This document shows positions 1 through 10,870 of a stretch of DNA of 64,000 nucleotides, in pieces. The DNA is from Ancylostoma caninum (lineage: Eukaryota; Nematoda; Chromadorea; Rhabditida; Ancylostomatidae), in contig JBAJFG010000475.1 of assembly GCA_037903475.1 (NCBI GenBank), forward strand, positions 496,001-560,000, given 5' to 3'. The notes under the pieces were generated by a model. That model did not search any database. It saw nothing but the letters and a program-made list of their open reading frames with translations, and was not told the DNA's origin. The translations under genes were made by a program, and so were the position numbers. Numbering within the stretch: position 1 is the first letter of the stretch; each line of letters opens with the position of its first letter.

Positions 1-450
1 AGGTTGATGATTCGGCTGACGCCTCTTTTGATTCTAAAGCTCCTTTTAATTCTCGCTTTGATGTCGGGTAACATTTTTCCTTTTACTAGCCAGCTACACT
101 TGATTCATTATTATACCCGTTTTCTCCGGAATGCCCTACTAATTGTTGTCCACTTCTTGGCATCCTCCGCCGGACCGCGCATCATCGCCCATCACCCTTG
201 GTGTTCCCCTTCCATCTTCTCTGCTTCTACATATAGCTACATTTATAGTGCGATCCAGTCGGATAAGAAAAAATACGCATCGATCCTTATCGGATAGATA
301 CGGAAAAGGATCGATACATACATATTACGTATCTTTTTTTTCATGCGAACGGATCGGACTCCGATGTACTATAAATGTAGCTTACATAACACCATTGTAC
401 CCATTTTATATCATCTTACTTCTTCTTAATTGATAGCTCATATATATATA

Positions 451-764
<314 letters not shown>

Positions 765-779
765 CCAGCCATCAAAAAC

Positions 780-1231
780 GCAAAATAATTATACCACTAG
801 GTTCAATGCGTCGAGTTATATACGAAATTTGATTAACGTAAATTTTGATTGTTACCTCGAATTACAGGGGTTTCGGGCCATTTTTGTCATGTTCAGACAT
901 GTTTTTTTTCATAAACAATGTTGTTTACACCTCAGTTGGAATGAATGATATTGGCCTGTGATTACAAGACGGTATAAAAGGGAAAGGTGGATACGATGCC
1001 GTTAGAACCCAAGCCATTGTGCCGGACAGCAGGCCGAACCTCCATCGCCCCGCCCACTTTTTGAATTGAGGGAGCGTATATCGACGTTCTAGTTTAGCGG
1101 AACGTGCTGCTCATGACCCCCCCCCCCCCTTCCGATGTGCTGCTGTCCGCCGGAATCCTCCAGACGTGCTGCTGTCCGCCGGGACTGTGACAACATGTGT
1201 ATATGCTATTAATCAACAGAGTAGCTGAGCA
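780..1231. other. Non-coding stretch with repeat fragments and a poly-C tract
   Basis: No convincing coding exon. Positions about 880-945 match, in inverted orientation, 4,005-4,075: both share a block around the motif CATGTTCAGACATG and GTTTACA followed by CAGTTGGAATGA. Positions 2,640-2,830 and 4,015-4,225 look like diverged direct copies of the same family. A 13-base poly-C run lies at 1,117-1,129. Confidence 0.5.
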
Positions 1232-2085
1232 CAAAGATGTACTTTAAGTTTCATAGGAACGTCGAAAACCCCAGAAGTTTTGGGTTCATTTGGCCGAAAA
1301 TTTCGAAATTCTCAACCAGTGGACGAGAGGCTTCATTGCGTAGCTGAATTTTGGTGAGGATGCGGCATGTTTTTCCACCACGTCAATACTTGCTCAGTCG
1401 ATAATAACTACCGCTGAGAAGTTCATTCTTATGTGCAATCCTAACTTCTCAGCGCCGCTTCCTCTAGCTTCCTAGCTCATCCACTCCAATATCAAAATTG
1501 ACCTTTAATTAGGGGTTTTCGACCGTTTTTTTTTTCAGATTCCAGGCCCATATTTGGAATCAGCTCGTCGAGTAGGACCGGATTCCACTAATATCTCGAT
1601 ACCCATCATGAGCTGATACACTGCCTTTAACATCCTTGGTGCGCTGCTGAGTGTTCATGTGTTCTCAATATAGGGCAACTAAGCAGTGTGTCATTTCATG
1701 ATGGGTACGGGGATATCAACAGAATCTGGTCCTATTCGACGCGCCGTTTCCAAGAATATGCTTGAAATTGGGAAGAACAGCCAAAAAACACCCTATTCTG
1801 GATGCCAAATTTGATACTGGAGCGGACAGTTTCCTTTCTAGGAAGCTAGAAAAAGCGGAGTTGAGAAGTTGAGACTGCACATAAAAATGAACTCCTCAGC
1901 AGTAGCTATTATCGAATGAACAAGCATTGCTGTGTTGGGAAACCTTGCCGCACACTCAGCACTTTTTTGATGAGGCCTCTCGTCCACTGGTCGAGAATTC
2001 CGAAATTCTAAGAATCTAGTAACTTATGGGGTTTTCGACGTTGCTCTAAGACCTACGGTGTACCTTTGCGCTCAGCGGCTCCACA
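1232..2085. mobile_element. Foldback element, two arms of about 400 bp
   Basis: The sequence from about 1,232 to 1,630 reappears reverse-complemented from about 2,085 back to 1,677. Matching blocks include ACGTCGAAAACCCC, CCAGTGGACGAGAGG, TTCTAGCTTCCTAG and TACCCATCATGA. The loop is about 45 bp. The arms are diverged, with small insertions, so the element is old. There is no coding capacity. It could be a foldback or long-TIR MITE. I could not define a clear target duplication. Confidence 0.8.
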
Positions 2086-2700
2086 TGGTCGGCTGAGCTT
2101 ATTAACAACTTATGGAACTTTTAACTCACTTTTGAAAGGCGGCCAAATGTGGGCACGATGACACACATCGTAAAATGGGAGGCTATTTAGATGCTACCAG
2201 CCTGATCGTCCGGCTAACGCCGGACTCTCAGGCTTCTTTTAGGCTCTCTTCGCTCTCCACGCTTTCGAGCGTCCTCCACTACTGGCCGGCGCACCAATTT
2301 CGCATGCGTAGACCCTTCCAGCAGCATTTCTCCCACTTCTCGACGCCCGCGCACCACTCTCGCAGATGTGGACCCGTCCATTGGCATCATACCCACCGCT
2401 GGACCCCGGTACATCAAACTCGCATCCGTGGACCCGCACACTGGCATTTTTTCCACTACAGGAAGCCGGCGCAGCTTTTCATAGCAGTAGCCCGTTTCCG
2501 CTAATTTCCCCAGTGTCCTTGCTGTTTCACGTCTATCTGGGTCGACCCCTTCTCTCTAAACCATACTCGTCCACATGTTATCCTACGCATGATTTGATAA
2601 ACATAGGCAAATAAATACCGAAGTTCATTCATTTTCATTGTGATGTAAACAACTGTGGGTCTTCCAACCGACGAAAAGTGAACCAAAACACCTGTCAACT
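2086..2700. repeat. Degenerate minisatellite, unit about 58-60 bp
   Basis: Between about 2,270 and 2,480 there are roughly three to four degenerate copies of a unit pairing GGCGCACCA-like, TCGCATCCGTGGACCCG-like and GGCATTTTT-CCACTA-like segments. Unit size and wording resemble the larger minisatellites at 10.25-10.80 kb and 39.14-39.68 kb, so this is probably a decayed member of the same family. The rest of the stretch shows no gene. Confidence 0.5.
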
Positions 2701-3571
2701 AAGGTAAAATGAAAATTTGCACACCTTTCCTGCATAACTTGACACGCTGAACGTCGTGATGCAATCAGATTTTTCCGGTAGGGGCTGGTTCTTTTGCACA
2801 CACACACTGACATAAAATGCCAATTAATATTAACTATGATATGGTTGCTTATCGATCTCTATTTATTGACGCGCGCCTGAGGAGGGTTTACAATGCGACT
2901 GACTCTATTCTTCATCCTGAAGGAATATGAGCGTCAAACGCATGCATTTCGCATAAATTGCCCCGAAGCTACAGGGCTAGTCGCATCGCCGACGCAGCCC
3001 AGATGCACGCGTTCACTGCTAGGCGGCGGTCGCGCATCCTTTTTACTGAATATGTAGATGACGTTGGAGGTAGATGGTAGATGGTGATAACGTCGGGGGC
3101 AGCGGCGAGGGGATGTCTGCTGGGGTACGTGGGGGAACGTTTACCATATGTGGGAGGTAGGTGTCCCGCGATTTAGGGTCCACTCCAAATCGCGGGTCAC
3201 CTACCCCTCCCCCCTCCCCCACATATGGCAAATGTTTAATCCCGTGCCCCAGCGGTTGTTGTACCTGTGGGTGGACCCCTCTTTCGCCTGCAGTCGACCT
3301 CCACGAATGAGAACGAAGAGGACAAGCCAGACGGACGAGGCATAGAACGGATGAGGGTGACCCGGCAGCGGCGTTGAGGAAACGATAAGGAAGGGGCTAC
3401 TGCTATGGAAGCGAATCTCTGACGTCGCTGGTTGGTCCACAACTGCCAGAGTGGTGCGTCGGCGCTCGATGGAAGGAAACATATACACGAATGCGAGGCG
3501 AGCGAAGCGAGCTCAGAAGAAGCCTGAGAGTCTGCCGTTGGCCGTACGATCAGGGTGGTATAAGTAGATGG

Positions 3572-3859
3572 CAGTGGCGGACGCAGGGGGGGGGGGCGGG
3601 GGGGGGGGGGACGCGCGCCCCCCCCCCCCGAGAATGGGTCGCCAAATTTTCGAAATTACTTTACAATACAAATAAAAATCTTGTGTTAGTTTATTTTTAA
3701 TTGTTCATTTTTATTATTATTTTTAATATATTTTCTATTTATTGTTTATTATTATAATTAATATTATTAATTTTATTTTCCGTCTGGGTCCCCAAAACGG
3801 CGGAGACCCCACTTTTCTTCCCACGCCCCCCTCCCGCCCACTTTCTGCGTCCGCCACTG
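3572..3859. mobile_element. hAT-type MITE with perfect 8-bp TSD
   Basis: The element starts CAGTGGCGGACGCAG and ends with its exact reverse complement CTGCGTCCGCCACTG. It is bounded on both sides by the same 8 bp, GTAGATGG (3,564-3,571 and 3,860-3,867). Terminal CAGTG and an 8-bp target duplication are hAT superfamily hallmarks. The 288-bp interior is non-coding: long poly-G/poly-C runs at the left, then a very AT-rich core. No transposase is present, so it moved using an autonomous relative elsewhere. The clean duplication suggests a fairly recent insertion. Confidence 0.88.
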
Positions 3860-4755
3860 GTAGATGGGTAGGTGTGTTAGAGTGCAATTGTGAGAAAATG
3901 CTGTGAACCGGTCTGATCATTCGGCTTGAGCTGCATTTAGCTGTAATTATAGCGCAGTCCGGTCGGATATTGGAAGATACGTATCGATATTCTTTTGACT
4001 CTCATTCCAACTGGGATGTAAACAAATTTCGGTTAATAAAAGAACATGACATGTCTGAATATGAATGGAAGTGGACCGAACCCCCTTTAAATAAAAGTAA
4101 AACTCAAAATTTGCAACCATTCATACATAATTCGATAGTGTTAATAGTTTCTGACGTGATTGGCTGATTATCTTACACATGTACACGCGTGTAAAATGTC
4201 AATGAATGTCAACTGTGAGTAGTTCCATCTTAGCTCGATTGGTCGCCGGTGCCTAACAACTATCGAAAAACATCAATTGCCAGAACAAACGCAGAAAGGT
4301 AAAGCGTTTTCTGTGGTCATTTCAGGTTGAATAGGTTATAAGTGGTTACAGATAGTTATTTCAACTGAGCAAAAGATGATCTGAAAAGCGATGAAATATA
4401 CATAACGCTATGAGCTGAAAAGGGTAGTTATTTTTCGATGAGTCGTTGGGTTCTCATGAACAGCAATACAGTCACACACTCATGGACTGCCACTTCAGAA
4501 GTAAGTTAGCATAACTGGAGCTGATGCATTTGCGGAACCGTACAGCAGCGCGATCGCACTGCACCGTTAAATATTTATTTTGTACTTGAGAAACCTCTTA
4601 TTGGCGCATATGTTCAGCGTTTTTTTTTTCAACTCATTCGATAGTTTGACAATTAAAGAACTAAATCTCTCCGTGATAAGCTATTAGATGGCGATCCTAA
4701 CGCCTGGCTCTGTCGCGCTGTTTACTGAAGCTTAGCTCCATGTTTATTTACCTAC
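3860..4755. other. Non-coding interval with diverged dispersed repeat
   Basis: Positions 4,005-4,225 belong to the dispersed family also seen at 2,640-2,830 (direct) and 880-945 (inverted). Shared words include ATGTAAACAA, AAATTTGCA and TAAAATGTCAA/TAAAATGCCAA. No credible exon was found between 4,230 and 4,755, although this would be the first intron of the candidate gene starting at 4,848. Confidence 0.4.
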
Positions 4756-4848
4756 CTCAATATCTGGCGGTTCACTTTCAATAGGCGAAGGAGGCACTGC
4801 CGTTTCTAGCTCCATCTTCGGAGGAGTCCGAGTGTACTTCTCCATCAT
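4756..4848 (-). CDS. Candidate first coding exon, unknown protein
   Basis: On the minus strand an ATG-ATG pair opens a 93-nt frame of 31 codons. It begins MMEKYTRTPPKMELE and ends in an acidic, proline-rich PPSPIESEPPDIE, immediately followed by a consensus donor GTAGGT. An AG after a pyrimidine-containing run (ATTGCTAG) lies about 18 nt upstream of the ATG and could accept a spliced leader. I could not find the next exon, so this may be a gene start whose remainder is spread or broken by repeats, or a chance frame. Function unknown. Confidence 0.35.
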
Positions 4849-5312
4849 GACCGCATCCGAGAACTACTAGCAATGACTGAACCTTCGTTTATACGACCTG
4901 AGTAAACAGGGCATGATAAATGTTCATTTGAAACATCTTATGCAGACAGTTCTCGCAGAGTGGCAGCATTGCACATGAGAAACTTGGAAACTCGTGGGAG
5001 GGGATGAAGTTCACTCCAGCACGAACGAGTGTATGCCCCATCTATATTTAAAGAGTGTATCATCTATTCGATTACTCTTGTGCTGTTCTTCTGTCCCTCA
5101 CGTGTTTGAATTCTTGCTCGTACAAGAACAACTCTTTGCAAAACTTGTTCATTGTTGCACGTGTCCATGAATGCTCGCACTACACACATCCACTAGAGGC
5201 GTTTGAATATCAAAAGAGAAGCAAGCATATGTGCGTAGAATCCTGAAACTATGCGCTTGCTGCGACCCGGATGAAGTTGATGGGGTGTGTATCATCGTAA
5301 GGGGAAATGGGA

Positions 5313-5373
5313 GTTACTATGCTACTGTGATTGGCTCATTTATCGGATGCGCCAATCATAGTAGCTTAGTAAC
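5313..5373. repeat. Hairpin, 23-bp arms with 15-nt loop
   Basis: GTTACTATGCTACTG... at 5,313-5,335 pairs with 5,351-5,373 with two mismatches over 23 bp. It lies 90 bp from a longer inverted repeat at 5,464-5,626. No coding frame is associated. Confidence 0.8.
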
Positions 5374-5463
5374 GAACCATGTCGCTTCACACCCAGGTTA
5401 ACGTCCTGGAGGCAATTTTGCACATACACTGCCTTCGTACACAGCCGCATCCTAAGCAGTGAT

Positions 5464-5626
5464 GTATAGGAAACTCCAAAAGGACGTAAACAAGAGGCGA
5501 GACCGCGGCGCAGCTCTCTTGGGCAGAGACGCAGGCCCACACTATGCTGAGCTCCCGTGACTCTGCCCAAGAGAGCCGCGCCGCGGTCTTGACTCTTGAC
5601 TGCGTCCGTTTGGAGTTCTCTATATG
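5464..5626. repeat. Long GC-rich inverted repeat, arms about 65 bp
   Basis: The left arm (about 5,464-5,528) and right arm (about 5,561-5,626) are near-perfect reverse complements around a loop of about 32 nt. The innermost 38 bp, centred on GACCGCGGCGC and CTCTCTTGGGCAGAG, have only three mismatches. A transcript would fold into one long hairpin. It could be a small foldback element, or a source of double-stranded RNA or small RNA. No conserved miRNA seed is recognisable by eye. Confidence 0.8.
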
Positions 5627-6009
5627 TGATCATGATTTACGACTGACAGATTACGATAAATTTCTACGAAAACAACCTGAAGTTCGTAACAAACACGTAA
5701 ATAACGACAAGAAAGTAATCTCTACATGTCCTCAAGGTGCAAGTACAAATGATTTGTCTTTGTTCGCATCTTCACAGCAACATTAGAAGATAATTCGCGT
5801 ATTTTTCTCGCGGTTTCCATTAAAGACAGCAACTTATACCGAATTTATCTTCAAGGCTTCTGTAGAGAACATCTGCAAGAACTGCCACAACTGCCTCAAA
5901 AGCCATATTTTTAGCTCTCATTCCTAACGCAGGCTATCGCAGGTGTATCGCAGGTTGTCCGCCAATCGTCTCTCGTTCGTAAAAAAGTTTCGCTTTGTTT
6001 TTTTTGTTC

Positions 6010-7100
6010 CAAGTGCAGCATGGTTATCGCCACAACTCCTGTTGCCCTACAACAAGTTCAGAATAATTCAAATTCGCATGATCCTAATCTCCGGTTCACC
6101 ATGGAAGAACCCGATTCAGATAGATTTCTTCCCTTCTTGAATACAAAAGTGCGAACTCGGGATAGGTCAACTGGTACACAAAACCGTTCTCGAAGAACAT
6201 CATAATCCATTCGAGGAGTGCCCCCCCCCCCCAATCTTCATGAAGGTCAATGTTGTGCGCAACATAATACGAATGAAACGAAGAGTAAGATTTGCGGTGT
6301 GGCATATTCGTCACATTATTCGGCAGTCGAAAGGATCCTCGAGGAGAACGGTTATAGCAAAAATGTCCCCAAAACATGGTATCAATCTTCACCGCCAAAT
6401 GGAATACCAGTGGTGATACCATTTGTGGATGATTACAGGGCAAGAGAAACGAATAGAATTGTTCATAGGTCAACCCTGCTGATTCGGCTCATATTCAAGC
6501 CCCCGCTGAATCTCAAGGACCTTTTAACATCATCACGACAGTATGAAGAGAAATGTGCAACAGTAGGTTGCAGATATTTCATGGATACAAAAATGTGCGA
6601 GCTATGAGGAACTGTTTATCTGATCACCTGCCAAGGATGTGACAGAAGCAAATTGGCGAAACCCCGCGACCGCTCCACGATCGCCTCGATGAGCTCCGTA
6701 GGGCCCTTCACAACCCGAGTTCCTACCCTGTGAGTAGTTCCTCCCGGCGTCCCACACTTGTTCATGCCGAGGAACGTCCACCAGAGTTCGAGGTCACGGT
6801 TCTCGACCGCTTCCTTGAAAACCTATTGGAACGGGAAATGATGGAAGCAGTGAAGGTAAGAAGAAGATCACCTCAGATTAACAGCAAAGATGAACAGCTT
6901 GAAGCACTGAGACTGATTTTCTGATTATTCCACCACCAACCTTCTCAATTGCTTTCCAACCACCGCTGGCTAAGCCGTTCTTGTTCTGCATCTGTTGTTA
7001 ATCTCCTCCCATTGTAATGTATTGTATCTTCTAGGCTTGAAAATGGCGTTACATTGCCGAAATCTCGCCTAATGAAGCGCTTGAAACTGAAGTCTCAGTA
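6010..7100 (+). pseudogene. Penelope-like retroelement remnant (RT C-terminus plus GIY-YIG)
   Basis: Several frames in order match the C-terminal half of a Penelope-like element polyprotein. About 6,060-6,160 reads RFTMEEPDSDRFLPFLN (the RT motif before the end of the palm/thumb). 6,218-6,607 contains LIFKPPLNLKDLLTSSRQY. About 6,610-6,640 reads VYLITCQGC, the start of a GIY-YIG endonuclease fold. After a frameshift, 6,665-6,924 reads PLHDRLDELRRALHNPSS and then E-rich VKVRRRSPQIN and a stop. Frameshifts and a poly-C tract at 6,221-6,232 break the frame, so the copy is dead. A TAATGAAGCG motif at about 7,066 lies where such elements often carry a hammerhead ribozyme. Confidence 0.8.
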
Positions 7101-7967
7101 TCCACGTGAAAATTCTTAGAATGATAAAGTCGAGAAATAATTCTTTTTCAAGATGGAACACTCATTTGGCGTCGTCTGATTATCCTTGGGACATTGAATG
7201 CTAATGTGTCCTATACCGTGGTTCGGCCGTTGTTGTATCGATAAACACGAAAAGATGAGACGAAAGTGAAATGAAAAACAGAAATGAGATTTGTTTCGCC
7301 TGGCTCGCGAGCCAGCGCTGCAACCTCCACGCCCCATGTGGTACCAACTCACTGGTACAAAGGGGTGGATGGCTTGGGTGGCACGAAAACTGATAGAACC
7401 ATTGATCATATGATCCCGGAAAGCAAGAAGAGTTTCCCCTTACGCAGCGACAAATAATAACAATTCTGTTGGGACTAGATGGCTGCTGAAAACAGCGAAA
7501 AAAGTCTCTTTATTATTACGCTATCACTTTAAGGATAGGATGGGGAAGTTATGTGATAAGCCATAGCTTATCGTTACCCACGTTCCTTGGAGTCCTGGTA
7601 ACGGGATGGTGAGAAAAAAAGGTGGAATTATGCTATCAACGATGATAATACTGTTGCCCAAGATGGAAAGCCCAAAGTCGTTCTAGTCGACAACAAATGC
7701 AATGAGCCTATTCTCGCCTAGTGGTTGACGTACGAATGTAAGGGTAACAGACATGAACAGAGAAGCTCCACTGCTGCTGCAAGATGAGAGCATGTTGCAG
7801 TATCAATCATGTAAATAACCGACCATTTGAGCTTGCGACTCAGCCTGTATAATTATCGGTTCTCTCTTCAACAGACTGTCACCTACTCGACCTTCAATGC
7901 GTTTACATCTGTTGTAGAACTGTTAATGAACGTGCCCGCATCAAAAAGACGTATGCCATTCTTTTAA
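7100..7967. other. No gene seen
   Basis: Between the two Penelope-like remnants I see no coding exon with plausible splice sites. The stretch may include 3' non-coding sequence of the first element. Confidence 0.4.
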
Positions 7968-8030
7968 AGGCAGCACTCTTCGAGATTCTCGACGCTGAGT
8001 TAAACCGCCAATAAATGTTAAACGAACACA
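7968..8030. mobile_element. Solo end of TTAA-flanked MITE
   Basis: TTAA at 7,964-7,967 is followed by AGGCAGCACTCTTCGAGA. It shares the terminal AGGCAGCA of the elements at 12,095, 35,874 and 60,067. A later block (AAACGAACACAAACAAT ... TTACCTGC) resembles the interior of the 12.1-kb copy. No opposite end was found nearby, so it is truncated. Confidence 0.5.
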
Positions 8031-8342
8031 AACAATCTAGAGTTACCTGCGAAATCTAATTCCAAGTCTCCGACACGCCTCCCTTGCGCGGACACAGCCT
8101 ACTTGCATGCGCCAGCGCACAAGCAGCCGCAATCACTCCTACAAGAGTGTGCGGCTTCGCTTTGAGTGACCGAAGAGTGTCAAACGGAGCGCGTTCAGTC
8201 GCTTAGCAAACACCACTCAATTTTGTGACCTTTTTTTGTGTGTTTCGCACCATTTCTTGTAAAAGAGTTCTAGTTCCGTCAGAATCTCAAGATCCGGATG
8301 GCCAAATAGGGCATAACACATCTTATTGTTAGAGGGCATAAC

Positions 8343-8530
8343 ATTTCTGAATCACATCGAAAGGAACACATTAACACCACACAGTACAGTTCTACGAACG
8401 GTTCATCGATGATGTATTTATGGTTGAACATACCAGATTTCTGAATCACATCGAAAGGAACACATTAACACCACACAGTACAGTTCTACGAACGGTTCAT
8501 CGATGATGTATTTATGGTTGAACATACCAG
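8343..8530. repeat. Exact 94-bp tandem duplication
   Basis: Positions 8,343-8,436 and 8,437-8,530 read identically, base for base, from ATTTCTGAATCACATCG to GAACATACCAG. Complete identity means either a very recent duplication or an assembly artefact. It lies just upstream of the second Penelope-like remnant. Confidence 0.95.
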
Positions 8531-8539
8531 AACGGATGT

Positions 8540-9240
8540 TGGAAGTACATTGGAAAGACTGAATTCGTTTGACAAGAACGTGATTTTCACGCTTGAAAAA
8601 CCTTGAGTTGACGGTCTTCTTCCATTTCTGGATGAAAGAATTACGATCACTGACGAGGAGACTGAATATTATGGTAGAAAAACCATTGTACTTCACCATT
8701 ATTTGCACCGATGAACCTGCTCCATACCCAAAAGAAAGTTTCTTAAGACACCGTACCCTGAGAAACGCAAGAGAACAATCTTCACGGTTCGAGGCCTTCA
8801 TTGTCGTTTGACAAAGACGGAGAGGAAAACAATGGACACCAGGAAAGTAAGAAGGCATGGGCCAGAGATTAACACCAATGATGAGTTAAGGGAGATACTA
8901 CGTCTGATTACGTGATCAGAACCCTTGGCAATCTTCCTGCTCTCTGACCCAACTCTTCTCTCCTCATTCTATCACCAACAACCTGGAATGGGGGAGGGGA
9001 GAAAAGGGGAGGGGGTGAAATCCTTCTTTGTCATCAGTAGCGTTTCTTGTCATCAAGATCATGTTAAATAGATTAGCATCTCTGTGTCATTTGTCAGAGT
9101 CACCATTGTTGTCTTGCCACACGGTAGATCTGCTTATCTGAGTATTATAAAGCAATTAATATTGTATTGCAATATTTCTCATTGTTAAGGTCTGATGAAG
9201 CGTTGATCGCCAAAAGCTTACCGGAAATAAACGATCTGCT
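8540..9240 (+). pseudogene. Second Penelope-like retroelement remnant
   Basis: Plus-strand fragments read NVIFTLEKP, then after a stop VDGLLPFLDERITITDEE and a block resembling the YLHY/HPK region (8,570-8,740). The C-terminal tail RKVRRHGPEINTNDELRE and a stop lie at about 8,838-8,916. Motif order matches the element at 6.0-7.1 kb, but the copies differ strongly and most of the GIY-YIG region is missing. A CTGATGA-containing sequence follows at about 9,192. In-frame stops and deletions show it is inactive. Confidence 0.75.
9190..9235 (+). ncRNA. Possible decayed hammerhead-ribozyme motif of a Penelope-like element
   Basis: The sequence has CTGATGA, then GCG-TTGAT-CGC (a small stem II) and then CAAAA in place of the GAAA box. 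It is located just 3' of the Penelope-like coding remnant. Hammerhead motifs are known in the terminal repeats of these elements. The altered GAAA box means it is probably inactive, if it is one at all. Confidence 0.25.
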
Positions 9241-10084
9241 AAGAGCCTAAACAAACACAAATAAGAAATAAGACTAACTAAGAATGGAATTAAATGTAAA
9301 CAGTTTGCAGATGACTTGAAAATTTATTGCGAAGTATCATGCTAATGATGTAGAATGCAGCTGCCATATAGACATCAATAAACGATTTAGATGAGTGGTC
9401 AGAAATTGCCTTGTCTGCTGAGAAAACGTCGCATCTTCGAATAGGAAGCTCAAATATTAAAACTCTTTGAAATATTTCTTCGGTTCACATAAGAAGGATA
9501 GAATCAGTAAGAGATTCAAGTTTCCATTATAATAAGTCTCTTGATTTTTCAGCCCATTACAAGAAAATCCGTCAGAAAGCTATGACTCGTAGTTCCCAAG
9601 TTTTCGAAGCCATTTAGCCATTTCATTTAGGCATACGAGCCTGCTTTTACTAGTGTATAAAGTGCAAGACTAAGAATGGAATGGGGTTCCACGGTTATTA
9701 ACCCCACCGAAAAAAAGATGTCCCCATGTTTGCAAGAGTTCAGAATAATTACCGCATAACGCCCTACATTTGCATAGTACATAAATTTCTTGACACTGCA
9801 AATAATATTAATTCTTTTGATTTTTTCAGCACAACGCCCTCAACAACGAGCGCTTTTTTAAAATGTGCTTCCAAAATTGCTGAACGTGTGATAAGAGCAA
9901 CTAGCTTTACTGTAAGTGGAGGAACTGCATACATATATCGAAATAAACAGGAGAATCCCCACAAGTGTTTCGGTTCTTCGTTCAAACGAGCTGTTAAATC
10001 CAAGAGGTGTGTAGCATGGATCAATATGATTATTACATATATTTCCTTTTCATCTTAGCGGCAACTGCTCAACCAGAACTGTAT

Positions 10085-10870
10085 TCTACTAGCGCCTCTT
10101 CGGGCACTTGAAGGTGGGGTGGGGCAGCCACTTGGGGCATGTGCAAAAGCTTCGCACTTGCCAAATCCCTAGGAAATTGACGAAGAAGCAGAACTAATCA
10201 TTAAATGGGCTCAAATATGAGATCCTTCGTATGTGTTGAGTATGAGTACGAGAAGTCCGTTCTCCATCATAGGGCGTATTCGTGCGTTTTCCTCAACCAC
10301 AGCGGGTCCTTCGTCCATCCAAGGGCCCGCATTCTGGCATCTTCCTCACAGTTAGGCTATAAGGGACCCCTTCTCCATGGGCGAACTCGCATCCCGACAT
10401 ACTCAACACTATCGAACCAAAGCGAACCCATATCCTGGCGTTCTCCACACCACTGGGCTATAGCGAGTCCTCGGTGGACCAGCATTCTGGCGTCTTCCTC
10501 ACAGTTAAGTTGAGCTGGAGCCCTTTTCCATGGGCGAACTCGCACCCCGGCATTATCCACACAATTGGACCGAAGAAATCCTATATACTGGCGTTCTTCA
10601 CGTTATTGAGCCAGAGCTAACCGATCCTATAATGGCAGACCTGTATGCTGGTGCACTCCCTCTATTGGGCCACAATGAGCACTCCAGCCGTCGGTCAACC
10701 CTTACTCTAGTGTTTTTCCTTGCAATTAGGCCAAATCGGACCCGCTCTCCATCGGCGGAACCGTATCCTAGCGTTTTCACCACTTTTGTGCCACGGCACG
10801 CCTGCTCCCTATCGGAGCACCCGCCTCCTTGTAAAACTGAGGTAGTGGCAAAGGATTGGAAGTTGTTCAA
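10085..10870 (+). repeat. Dispersed element with internal minisatellite, copy 1
   Basis: It starts ACTAGCGCCTCTTCGGG, then GGTGGGGTGGGGCAGCC. A unique block of about 120 bp follows, then roughly ten degenerate 55-60-bp units built on GTATCCTGGCGTTTTCC-like, ATTGGGCC-like and GGACCC-like segments. The same arrangement recurs in the same orientation at 38,850-39,745, so head plus minisatellite moves or spreads as one unit. Frames inside are repeat artefacts. The class is not one I recognise. Confidence 0.75.

Noticed and set aside
8418..8858. 146-codon minus-strand frame
   Set aside because: Antisense to the second Penelope-like remnant and the 94-bp duplication.
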